Source: Desmodesmus armatus (taxonomy: Eukaryota; Chlorophyta; Chlorophyceae; Sphaeropleales; Scenedesmaceae). Taken from it: a stretch of DNA of 64,000 nt. The DNA is taken from the NCBI GenBank assembly GCA_007449985.2, contig VIIQ02000592.1, positions 806,001 to 870,000 of the forward strand, read 5' to 3'. The notes below the pieces were generated by a model. The model was given only the letters and a program-made list of their open reading frames with translations, searched no databases and had not been told where the DNA came from. Below are positions 31,884-43,321 of the stretch, one piece after another. The first letter of the stretch is position 1; each line of letters opens with the position of its first letter. The position numbers and the translations under genes are program-made.

Positions 31884-34800
31884 TCACTGGTCCTCTAGCG
31901 AATGTGCGTTGCCCTCAGCAATGTCCACCTGGCGCAGGTGCTGTGCTACTGCCTGGTAGGCCCGCCTGCTGCGCGACGTGGCAACACTGCAGGCCACACT
32001 GCTCACGCCAGCCAGCCCTGACAGAATCAAAAACGCCTCCCGGAAGCAGTCAGTCCCCATGCAGGAGTGGGGGTCTCCATGTGCTGCTGCTGCTCTGTCA
32101 TACAGCCAGCCCGTAAGGCCGGTCGCCAGCAGGTAGCTGCCAGCAGCAGGTGCGAACTGCACAGCAGCGTAAAGCGAGCAGGTAATGAGGGTTATAGTGC
32201 AGGTCATAGCACGGCAGGCGTCTGGCCGATGCAATGAACTGTGCCATCCTTATCACCTCGCCTAAGCCAGCTGCAACGGGCCAGCATGTCTACACTGCCC
32301 CTGTTGATGTACAGCTGATATCACAGTCATTGCACTCCGGGGCCCTGCACCACTGTGCAAGCCCTAGCCTGCCCAACACTCCCAATTGCACCTTACCTGC
32401 AGAGTTGTGTAGTTTGCTGCAAAGTGCTTCAGCCCAAATAAGTCACTGCAACACCACCACAGAACACAACACATCACATCACATTACACATCCTTGAACA
32501 TGTCCGTAACAGTGGCTGGAAGCGCGGCTGGAAATGTGCCAACTAACAGTGGCTGGAAGTGCGCCAACTAACAGTGGCTGGAAGTGCGGCTGGAAATGCG
32601 CCAATTAAGGTGACTACAGCCAGGCAAACCTAGTGGGGTGGCGGCAGAATCGCTGTACATGATGGCCGCAGCAAATGAAAGCGCAATCATCAGCCAATGT
32701 AAACCGACCCAGCCCCCGCGCACCTCGTAATAGCAGGCAACAGGCTCCAATGCGCACCAAAGGCCGCTCCCAACAGCAAGCTGATCAAATAGAGGTGCCC
32801 GACAGACGCGTAGGCGGTGGCCAGGGAAGCCAGCGCCAGCATGACGGCTGTGATTGTGAGGAACACTGTGCGGGGGGTGCCTCTGCTGTGCAGGTACTGC
32901 TCTGGCACGTAACCCATCAGCAGGCGACCTGTGTGGACACCACAAGCAATGCATGCGGCAGAACAGAAAAAACAGGCCTGATCAACGAGTGGATGATCAC
33001 CAAATGCCGACTGACAAAAATGTCTACTTGCCACACATGTGGTCAGCACCTAAAATTGACCAAGGCGTCACCTATGCATATCTTTGCCTGGATCTTTGAG
33101 TGCCCGTGCTGTACTGCCCCAGCAGCAGCACCAGCCACACACCAGCATGCACTTGCTGTGGCCCTTCTCACCTGCTGCATTAGCCACGCTGAAGAGGCTG
33201 ACAAACACCACTTGCCCATCATGACCTCCACCCAAGCTGACCACCAGCTGGCCCAAGTTGTTCAGGTAGGCCAGGCTCACACCAGACCCCACCATGAACT
33301 GCACAAACAGCAGCCAGAAGTTCACCGTGCACAGCATCTGCCTCGTCGTGAGGCTCCCCAGCTGCAAGGCAGGTGTGTCACGCTGCGCCGGCAAACAGCC
33401 CTCTGGCTCTGCCCTGTCTGCTACTGCTACTGCTACCCCACCCTTGCTGTCGTGACTGGCAGGACCGTACCCAGACAGCAGAGGGGACGCCTCCGGGGCC
33501 TCCTGCACCCCCAAGCTGTGCATGTGTGGGCTCAGGTGCTGCCTGGTGATCCCGCTGGGGGCACCTGCTGCTGCAAGGGTACTGATGCTACTGCTGCCTG
33601 GCCCTGGTGCTGATGCTGGCGCAGTTGTGGGCCTGCTGCGGCTGGGCCTTGAGGGATCCGTGACGGTGCGTAGCTGCCCTACTGCCACGCGCTGGTGGGG
33701 GACTGACGTGTGCCCGGGCATTGCTCCGTTACTGCAGCACAGCGGAGCGGGAGCAGCACTTCTGGAGCATTACTGCCACATGCAAGCAGTTGGCAACTCA
33801 CGACAGCCTGTAGAGGCACTCGGTGCTGTGATGAACTGCACATTGGGTCAGCTGTGATGTGCTGGCTGTGTAGACTTGGCACATCTTGTGAGCGAACGAG
33901 TGATGCTCTGCACAAGCGGTGGCGCACACATGCCAAGCTGTGGGCTCTTACCTAAGCAAAGCTAGTCAACACCGCGATCGTAGACAGAAACCAACACACC
34001 CAATACCCCAATATGCGCAGCACGTGATTCAGCCATGCGCACCTGAGCCTGCGTCCGCGTGGACTGCAGTCATCACCACGCCTGCCACTCCCTTCTCCTT
34101 CATCGTCCGCTACACTCTCCCGCGTGTGTATGTACGGGTGCGCATACGTGGCCCGCCAGCTTCCACAGGACAAGGGAAGCAGCGCGCTCGCCACTAGCAG
34201 CACCAGCATGCCTGCCACATCAATGTTCTTGCCCAGCTGCCCCATATGATACACCCCCTGCACGACGGCTGACCCCATCTGGAACAGCGCCAGCGCACCC
34301 ACCATCAAAAAAGCTGTTTGGAACCTGCGAGGACACGACATATGCAGGCTTGGTCAATGCCGCAACGTCTACAACACATAGGTTCAACAGCCAAGAAGGT
34401 GCCGCTAATGTTGATGCATCCGCCTTGCTGCTGTTGCCGCCATTGCTGTTGCCACGACCGCGGAACTGTCGCGTCACAGCCAAGTCAGCATCATCAAGGA
34501 GGCAACCCACCTGCTGCGCGCACTCCAGCGCGAGTTTGGGTGTGTTACCTCACTGGTTTCAACAAATGGCACATAGTTCAACCCCAAGCTCAACAGCAGC
34601 CCCAGGGTGCTGGGGACCAGCGCAAGCATGAGCAGGTAGCGCGTGGCGTCAGGCTCAAATGCACTGCACACATGGAAGGGACAACATGGCAAGAGAGGGA
34701 GGAGTTGAGGGATGCACCAGCGTGTTAGCAGCCAGGGTGCACTTATGATGCGCTGAATGGGCAGCAGAGTGATGCAGTCACATGCGGGAGCGATGTGCTG

Positions 34801-36271
34801 CCGTCAGCTGCGGGGTAGATTCACATGTAAAAGTGTCATTGGCAATCACAAGCAATAACTGGACTGCACAGGCGATATGCCACCTGGCAAATCCTGAGCA
34901 CTGTGTGGACATCTGCTGACCCCTTGCTATTCTACAGGCAGGCAGGTTGGCACTTACCATGCGTAGATGGACGTAAACAAGCTGCTGCTGAGGCCCAGGA
35001 AACTCTTGAGCACTCCCACAACAAAGCCTCTGTCATTTGGGAAGTTGCGCACACAAGTCACCAAGGAGCTGGTGTCATACCACACACCCATGTTTCCTGC
35101 AAGAGGGCAACACAGCAGTGGGCGTAGGTGCACTTCCCCCATCTTGCCAAGCCTTGGAGTGCCATCACAACTATTGGTGAAAGACACGGCCTTTGGCCGT
35201 AAATGATAGGGCAGCTGCGCTGCAGCCAGCTGGCACAAAAATCCTGAGATCTGGGGAGTGGCTACTGCTGATGCTGTTTGAAGAAGCTTGTTGCTGAAGG
35301 CACTGCTCATGTCGTCGTGACACACTCGGCAACGCGCGGCCCCCGCTGCACAGCTGAAAGCACAGCCGCACCAGCTGCCTGCAGTGCTACAGAGAGCCTG
35401 TGTAGCTGCATGGCGAGACCAAACCGACTCACCAGCAGCTGCTGCAAAAATGAGGAGCTGAACGAAGTTCTTCGGTGCCAGCCCCGACACCATCAAGTAC
35501 ATGCCCAGGTATCCACACACGCAGCACAGGCTGCCCAGCGCAACCACCAGCCTGCACACCAGGAAGTTGTATGGCAGTAGTCAGGATGGAGGTTACAGGT
35601 GGCCACTGAGCACTGTAGTAGAATAGAAAGCCAGCAAGCCTAATGAAGCAAACACTTGGACACCACATGGCCGCAACTTACTGAAAGTTACGTGTGTGCT
35701 TTCAGGTGATACTTGCGGACCACTGTACTTATCACAGCTAGCAAGCCTGACACGTCAGGGGAAACACACCAGGGCAAACACATGGGCGCAACATCCCCAC
35801 CAGCTGGTCTGCCCATTCACCTTGGACCCAGTTTGTGGTAGTCTTTGAGTGAGTCATAGATTGCACCAGAAACGATTGCAAAGTAGCCACCCAGGTTGAC
35901 AGCTGAGCCGACAGTGGCCACCTGCGTCTGGGTCAAGTCCAGGCTGTCTTTGATGGTAGGCGCATACACACTGAAACTGTAGGCCAGCCCAGCGCATGCC
36001 TGCAGTGCACCACCGTAACGGTAGAAAAGACACATACAATCACAACGGGGTGAAACTGACCGCTGCTGGTGCGAGCTGCTGACTGAGTCTAACCCCCAAC
36101 ATTGGGCACTGAGCAGCGTAGCCAATGGCCAGCATCAGCTATGGATGGAGAGGGCGAGCGAGGTTGCATGATCTTCAAACTCACCTCCAGGAGTGCACAT
36201 GATGCAAATGTCACCCACTTGCTGACGTACACCTCCTTGTGGGGGTTGAGCGCTCCAGCAGCGCCGGTCAT
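31884..36271 (-). CDS. NFD4/nodulin-like major facilitator transporter
   Basis: Polytopic membrane transporter with an N-terminal nodulin-like domain; substrate unknown for most members. Model: exons 36271-36185, 35999-35821, 35551-35433, 35096-34958, 34663-34511, 34324-34043, 33731-33172, 32928-32724, 32445-32397, 32156-31884; 681 residues. Signatures in order: KWVTFASCALLEACAGLAYSFSVY (first membrane span), LGGYFAIVSGAIYD, the family block VTCVRNFPNDRGFVVGVLKS with FLGLSSSLFTSIY, a long hydrophilic central loop (about residues 280-450), then FWLLFVQFMVGSGVSLAYLN, NNLGQL, LLMGYVPEQ, FGLKHFAANY and SYLLATGLTGWLYD in the second half. Exon 5 runs past a possible early donor, which is needed to keep frame with RFQTAF. 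Acceptor of exon 7 is the weakest choice. Confidence 0.88.
32510..32605. repeat. Short tandem repeat in transporter intron 8
   Basis: Repeats of AGTGGCTGGAAGTGCG and GGCTGGAAATGCGCCAA in three to four overlapping copies, inside the intron between exons 8 and 9 of the transporter gene. Confidence 0.7.
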
Positions 36272-37417
36272 TCCACTCCCCTACTCTGCAGCAAGAGGCT
36301 GTGCCTGTCCCTGTGCTGGGTCTCAAACCTTGACACAACCCAAGAAAACCTAGGCACTACAGCAACCGCATGCGCATCACATCGGGTCTCTACGTTTGGA
36401 CTTTTTGTAGACCTGCTGCTTGCCTCTGATATGTTGTCACCGAGGGTTCCGAAGCACTATGGCAGCACGTGATCTGTCTAGTATATCCAACGTGATGCTA
36501 CTTCGAGTGCGGCCAAGCACTGTGGGTGGCGCGCGGGCCACCTGCAGTGCAGGCAAAACCGCGCGTGTACGTGGCACGTCAAATCTCCCTCGGAGGGCCT
36601 CAAAACTGCCTCGTTAGTTTGGTTTCGATGCAGTTTGTTAATTCAAACACTTGTTGCTGCAACGACGAGTGTTTGATCCAAGCTTGATCACCAACATTGA
36701 AACATTGATCATTTGATCGCTCACACCGACTGACCAGCTGCTGCTTGGTCAGAAAAAGATGCAAGGTCAAGCAAAAGCAGCAACGGATGCCCTCTCCGCT
36801 AGCAGCCGGTTGAGCCATGGATTGCACTTTTGACCTTTTCTCTAGCCACCTCAACCCCACAGAACAACCATAAAGTCCACCTCAGCAGCGCCAGGGTGTC
36901 CCACACCAACCTGGACCAACACAGTCCCCTGTACTGCTGCAATGACTTCAGCGGCATTCATTACCTTCATAGCTGGTGCGTCCAGTCATACTTCAGCTGC
37001 AGGGCCATGAAGGCCACAGACATGCTGTGCTGCCTGTGTCCTCTGCCTTGCTATTACATGCAGCCAGAATCCGGATGGTGCGCATGCTGGTCTGTGCTTG
37101 TTAGTCTGTAGTGCTGGCTTGGCATACTTTCAGCTTCTCTCCACAGCAGCTTGACGCAGCAGTGGGTGGGGGTGGGGGTGGGGTTGTGGGTGGGGGGTGA
37201 GCTGTACAGGCTGTCTTAGCCTGGCGCGAGGCACTGTGATGGCCGTTTCGACAACACGACAACAGAAGAACTACCTGCCATAGTGACACCTGCATTAGCG
37301 CACATAATGCCTAGTTCTTCCACCACCTTCGTTCCAGGCTGAAACATTGGACACCTTGGATTTCAGGTGATGGGCCTGATCCATTACACACTCTCTCATT
37401 TATTTCTGAAATCAATC
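36272..37417. other. Intergenic: transporter promoter and orphan 3' flank
   Basis: Both neighbours are on the minus strand. A G-rich run of GGGTGGGGGT-type words sits at about 37,160-37,200. TTACA at 37,384-37,388 reads TGTAA on the minus strand 30 bases after the orphan stop. A plus-strand frame at 36,830-37,111 has no domain and is not called. Confidence 0.45.
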
Positions 37418-40400
37418 TCACAAACTCCAACTGCCTATCCAGCTGCCTACTCTGTTGGATTCTGCTGTGCCAGAAGCAAAGTGCGTGACTGTGAACAGCG
37501 ACCCTGATGCACTCTGCACAGCAGCAGCCGATAGCTCAGCCCAGCCGCCAGAGGGAGGGACACCACCACCAGCCAAGGTGGCTGGCGTGACGATGCCTCT
37601 GCCCGGCTGCAGGACTGACACACTGCTGCTGTTGCTGCCTGGCTGCACCATCGCCGCTCCCACACCTGCAAGCAGCAGCAGAGCATGACACACATGAGTC
37701 TATAGGGTCAAACGACCAAGATCTGTGCACTAGCTAAAACTTTCTTCAGAACAGGCGCACCACAACGTACACGCAGCATGAACGCCGTGCTCTTGTGCAA
37801 GTCGACCGCCAGCTTGCTATGCAGCACAAGCACTGGCCCCTCTTGGTCAACACCTCCCCTGTTAGCCACTCACCAAGGAAAGCAGGCACAGCAGTAACAT
37901 CTACGCCGCCAGGCCCAGAGTAGGAGAACGTCAGCAGCAGCTCCCCTCCACGGCCCACAGCCACTGCAGGGAACACCAGGCCCAGCGGCTGCGCCCCACC
38001 CCTAGTGACCAGCCCCTGCCGCACCACCTGCGCCTGCAGGCTGCCTGATCTGCTGCAGGGTGCAAATAAGCTGGTGGCCTCTGCCTGTGCTGCTGTGTTG
38101 ATGCTGAGGGTGGGCCCGTCCACTGCGGTGGCTCCAGAGGCATTGGCAGCAAAGGGGGCAGCTGCTTGCAGGTCTAAGAAGCCTTTGTCATCACCAACGT
38201 TCCCAAAGCCATGACCTGCGGGCATCAGCCAGATAAGCAGCGATATAACGGGTGAGAGGGTCAGAAGTGTTGCTTGGACTACACAGTGGAGCACAAGCCG
38301 CAAGCATGTGGTCAGAGCATCTGGCGACCTTGATGGTGTGAGGCAGCTGCACATGCACGTATGGGTTCCAACACATGGTGTCTCCCATGCCCACCTGGGT
38401 AGCCATAGTACCAGCACTTCGTGCAGAAGCTCTGACATCTGGGCATTTGACCTTGACCGAAAAAGTAGCCTCCCGACGCCATACCTGGCACAGCACACAG
38501 CACATCACAGCGCAGCACACCACACCACACCACAGCGTGCTTAGGATGCCACTGGGCCGTGCAACCCACGATGCTAGCCTGATGTCATGGTACTCTGCAA
38601 GGAAGATGGCCCTTGCTTCTGCTCTGCACTATGAACATTACCCAAACCCTTTGGCTCTGACAAGCCTAGCGGCAGTGTTGGCAGAAAGTGATGAAGGGGG
38701 CATGCAGCTGCAACAGCGTCAAACATGGGTGTGGCTGCAGCAGCTGCTGCACCAGTACGGGCGTTGCCCACAGTGCCTCACCTGCGCCTGTCCCGCCAAG
38801 TGCACCACCATTGTACCCGCTGTACCTGCAGGCATCAGCACACCAGGCAACTTCAGCATTGATGCATGCTGTCTTGCGCCGCTCCCAACCACCCTTGAAC
38901 ATGCGCATGAACAACACCAGCTGGGCCACCAACCTCGAACTGATTCAGTTGCAGTTCACAGGATGTTGTGCAGAAGGCTACAAACGGACCAGGAACAGAC
39001 TAAGAAACAGACACCAGCGGCTGGGGTGCCAAACTTACATTCTGTACTGCCCTCCCCTGCACAGTCACACAGGCAGTCAGGGCAGCAAAAGGACAATCTC
39101 AGATGTGCGGTCAAGAGGACAGTCAAGAGCTACCTCAGACTGTGTGTTGCCTGAAAGTGCCTGGTAGCAGGACAAACTCATACTGCTTCTGTGTGGTCTG
39201 CACGCTGTTCTTGAGGCACTTATGAGCAGCTGTGTACCCAAGAGGCTGTCAACAATAGTGAATGTGTGCAACTTTGTGGCAGCACCACAGCTGAAGGCCA
39301 ACTTACCAAAAGCAACTGTAGCAGGTGCAGGGGTTGGCGCCTGCGGGCATTTAGTGACAAATGCCAGTTTGTTGAGTACGCTCATATGCATCGACTGCTC
39401 CTTTTGTCACAACTGCTCCCTCTTCCACAACAGCATGTCAATTATTGATGCCAAAGATTGGGGGTGCTGCAGGGTACCAGGCTTGGCTACTGGCAGGCCA
39501 AGGCAAGGCCGGCTGCCTCACATGGCACGGCCGAACACTCATCGCATTTGAATGCAGGGCTGCAGGTCGTCCCACACTCACCCAACTGTGATAGTCCAAC
39601 TGCAGCAAACTGTGCAGCCCCGAGGATGGGCAACAAACCAGCTGCATGCACCACCCTGTCTGTGCTGTTGCGGGCTGCTGTTGGGGTGGCTGCTGGCATG
39701 ATAGCATCCTGCAAGCAGCAAGATAACAAGTCTTATCTGCTGATTGTGCACAGACTGCCTTGTGTTGTTTCAACTTTCTTTTCACATGGCGGTTGAGGTT
39801 GAGGATGTAACACCCCAGCTGACTGCCTGCTTCAGCACTCTGCCACCATACCTGCTGTCCCCACTCCTTGCTATAGTCCTTTGACCAGTCCCATGCCTGC
39901 CTGCTGGCCGCACCCGCTCTGCTTTGTGGGCAGCTGTCTGTGCCCTGAGTGGCTGTGCTGACGGCCAGCTGTGCCCAGGTAATCCCTGGGCGGCGGCTGT
40001 AGCTGGGGCTGCTCTTGTCTACAACCAGAGCGGGAATTGCCAAGTACACTTGGCCGCCTGACAACACAGCCTGCATGCGATCACGACCGGCCGAAACATG
40101 CAGCATATGTGACAGGCTGCGCCTCACGATACATCAAGCTACGACATGTAGCGCAGTGCAAGCTGTATTGCTTGAGCTTCAATCAACGATACGTCGTGTA
40201 TGCTTGCCAGTCTGGGATACAGTAGGTGCAACAGCCTGCATCCAGTTCCTGCCACGGCCCAGTCACAATTTGTGTCGAGCGCTGAATCATGCCACCAATC
40301 TAGGCAACGTTCTCATGTGTCTCGCAATGCCAGCCAGGCTAAGTCGGGGCGGAGCCCCAAGCATGGTCCAGCCTCACCGCTCCATTCCACAGCCCCCTTG

Positions 40401-42173
40401 GCCTGTTGCCCAGCTGCAGTGGCTGCGCTCCCTGAGGCTGCCTGAGGGGCAGCCCTGTCACTGGAGGGGCAGAGCCCTCGAGCTGCACTGACTGGGCCAC
40501 CAGCAGGGGGCCACTGCTGTTGGTGGCTGGGCCACCGTACTGCCACAAGCTGGCTGTGTCAAGAAGAGCAAACACAGCGATGTGGCGACCAGCGGAGGGT
40601 GAGGCTGCACCTTGACTGACAAGCTGCACACGAAAGAACAGAAGACAGAAGACACATAAACAGTGTGGGTCAGGTTCAGTGGCCAGGCTGTGCATGTTTG
40701 CAGGGTGTACCCAGCTGGTAGGGCTTGCTGGTGCGTGCCTTGAAGCTCACATGTGCATTGAGGCTGGCTGCTCGAAGTGCTGGTCAGTCCTCTGCTGCCA
40801 TGTTCAGCACTCCTGGCCTGCCATTGCTTAGATCGTGACCTGCTGTATGCAGAGAGACATCGCTCACCTCACAAACAAAGTATGCTGTGCCTAGCCCCAC
40901 GTCCCGTGCCTCTTGAGGCGCCACTGGCACAAGCTGAGAGCAGCTGCTGCTGCCAGCATCGGCTTGAGCATGGAGTGCTGCTGACAGCTCAGCAGTAGTG
41001 AAGATGGGATACTGGTAGCTTGGCAGGCCCCTGTACAGCGACCACTTGGGCAGCGCCAGCATGCCAACCCCACCGCTGGTGCTGTTGCTCGGACAGATGC
41101 TCTTGTATGTGACATACACACCATCTGCATTGTATGACAGCTGGGTGTAGTCCACAAGAGCTGCTTCTGTTACTGGGCTGGTGCAGGCGAGGGAGGTGCC
41201 AACCCCATCTGCAACTAGGGCGCTCACAAACCAGGCTGCAGTAGGGTCACTGGTAGCACTTACAGCCAGCAGCACCAGACCCTGGCCACCACAGGTGGCG
41301 CTGACCAGAAACCTGTCAGCTGCTGCATCAAACCCTGCAGAAGGGTCAAACACACCATCACAACCTGCTGCCACAACTGCCATGAGCGATGGTAACGTCA
41401 CCGACTGCCGTGTTTGCGGCATGATGTTGCTGGTCCCTGTGCTGCTGTCGGTGAGGTTGTAGATAGTGACCAGGCCACCAGCTGCATGCAGGAGGTGGTG
41501 GGGGCCAGCAGCCAGGCCTGTGGTGCCAGCTGGTGTGCTGCTGCTTCTACCTTCAAAGCCTCCTAAGTGTTGAATGACACTGTGCTTTTGCTGGAGCCTG
41601 CGCTCCCTGTGGCTCCTACTGCTTTCAGCTGCGGCTAGGGACGGGCCCTTGACCCCAAAGGGTATTGGGGTCGCCAAACTGAACGCATTGATCCCTCGCT
41701 GCTTGCCTCCTGAGAGAACATCAGACGCCCTTTGGAAAGGGGGCTTAGAAAGCTGTGGGACTGTGGGGTAGCCTGCTGCTCTAAGTGCTGAGGCAGCACT
41801 GGGTTGTAGGCTGGTGGCCAAGCCTGCATGTGGGAGCTCCTCCCACCTAACCAGGCCCACTGCAAGGTCAAGATGTGCAGCACAAAGTCAGGTTTGGATC
41901 ATCATGGAGCACGAGTGCATTTCGATCTAGCAGGCTTGCCAACAGAGCCAACAGCCCGTCTCCCCTGAAGGCTGTGTGCTGGCCAGCGTTGCCTCACCCA
42001 CCTTTTAGGGGTGCAGCTCCACCAAGCGCCTCGCACCAGCTGCTGGTTTGCACCAACAACACTGTCAACAGCAGCAGCACCACTCTAGACTGCTGATATC
42101 TTCGACATCTCCAGGCTGGCTGTGGCGGGAACATCGAGCGTTTGGCAGTTACGTGCGCATGATGGCGGGCCAT
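37418..42173 (-). CDS. Large secreted protein of unknown family, 884 residues
   Basis: Model: exons 42173-42002, 41859-40868, 40623-40378, 40070-39852, 39708-39582, 39340-39307, 39160-39134, 38939-38782, 38484-38395, 38215-37874, 37665-37418. A basic N-terminus is followed by a hydrophobic signal segment (VVLLLLTVLLVQTSSWCEA, about residues 29-47). The large second exon encodes beta-rich blocks (GGLVTIYNLT, DYTQLSYNADGVYVTYK, ALPKWSLYRGLPSYQYPIF) that could be propeller-like blades. Then come SAGRHIAVFALLDT and a Cys cluster (PCTCYSC) in two very small exons of 34 and 27 nt, CADACRYSGYNGGALGG, RCQSFCTKCWYYGYP, and a second beta-rich half (ELLLTFSYSGPGGVDV; GSLFTVTHFASGT). Several NxS/T sites fit secretion. 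I do not recognise the family. The two micro-exons are the least certain part; phases agree throughout. Confidence 0.68.
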
Positions 42174-42613
42174 TGCTGATGAAAGGCTTGAATGAGCCTC
42201 ATTGAACAATCACATGTCTTGGATGCCTCATCTACGCCATTGCTGTGTTGCTGCATCCAGCGGGTGCGCAGCTACTGCTTCGTCTGCGTATTGGCGTGCA
42301 AGGCCGTCTGATGTGGTATAGATGATACCAAAACTGACAAAGTTGTTTGTGTGCCGCAAAGTCTGACGCTAAAGTGCCGATTGCAATGTTGGATGTGAAG
42401 ACCGTTGCCTGGAGCCCAACTGTAGCCATGTTGTGACCAAACATCACAGACGTTCAACCTGGTGTATATCTGGACGGGATTCTGGTTCCCGAGCAACCTT
42501 CGTGCATGCATGTGCCCTATCACACCCACAGACAGACCCACTAGACCAGTGATCTGTTCATGTCCAATCTGGATCGATGTTCTTGACACAGCAGCCTGTT
42601 CCAAAAACTATAG
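42174..42613. promoter_or_regulatory. Divergent upstream region, secreted orphan / acidic orphan
   Basis: Lies between the start of the minus-strand secreted orphan and the first identified exon of the plus-strand acidic gene. It must hold the orphan promoter and the missing first exon(s) of the acidic gene; I could not fix them. Confidence 0.35.
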
Positions 42614-43081
42614 AAGATCTAGGACAAGAGGTCACAGAGGACGTACTGCTGGCTAGGCTTGAGCACCAGCGGGCGTTGCAGGTTTGTTATGGTGATGGAT
42701 GCTGCTGCTGAAGTGGTGTGGTGTGAACATGGTGTTGCAGTTGTCCACGAGGGTTGGGCGCAGTGATCGCCCTTTGACGCTGTACCGTGGTCTGGCTGTG
42801 TGTTCAGGAGGAGGCCATAAGATCCTACAAGGCAGACACGCTTGTGGTGGGTGCTCCAAAGCCCAGCCCAGAACAGAGTGAAGAATCCGAAGAGGACGAC
42901 GGTGAGCAGCACTATGCCCGCTATACAGCAGTACAAGGCAGAATGAACAGCAAAGAATGCTGGATGGTTTATTGACTGCAAATGTCGTGCCGCTGTTGGT
43001 TGTGCAGACGGTGAAGACTCCTACTCTCAGGAATACGATGAGGAGGAGTTTGATGAGGCAGAAGAAGAGCAGCAGCAGTAG
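42614..43081 (+). CDS. Acidic C-terminal protein, 5' end unresolved (orphan)
   Basis: Three exons in phase: 42614-42681, 42808-42901 and 43008-43081, ending at TAG. They encode 77 residues: DLGQEVTEDVLLARLEHQRA, EEAIRSYKADTLVVGAPKPS, then a strongly acidic end (EESEEDDGEDSYSQEYDEEE). The first exon has no ATG and enters after an acceptor (TATAG), so at least one upstream exon is missing. Domain not recognised; the helical start plus acidic tail suggests a small binding or chaperone-like protein, but this is a guess. It lies 240 bp upstream of the second SNM1-family gene on the same strand. Confidence 0.55.
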
Positions 43082-43321
43082 CCTCCAACATTCAGATGCA
43101 GCACCGTCCAGGCAGTAGCTTTCATAGGCCATAGCCAGCCCCTGCCAGTGTAGCTGTACATGCCTGTACAGACTGGGTGGACAGCAGCTCAAGGTTGATG
43201 GCACGCAGATTGCAACAACAGCAGGAGTTCTCTGCAGTGTTGGCCGGCCTTTGGTGTCCAGCAAGCGGGTCCTACTGCAGCACAGCGTTTTGTTTAGGGC
43301 GTCCAAGAGGACAGTAGCAGC

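Noticed and set aside
34220..34510. Extra exon of the transporter (GNSNGGNSSKADAST)
   Set aside because: No donor in phase joins it to RFQTAFLMV, while exon 5 reading through to 34,511 joins in phase directly.
42174..42209. Twelve extra residues at the N-terminus of the 884-residue orphan
   Set aside because: They begin at TTG; ATG at 42,173 precedes the signal peptide suitably.
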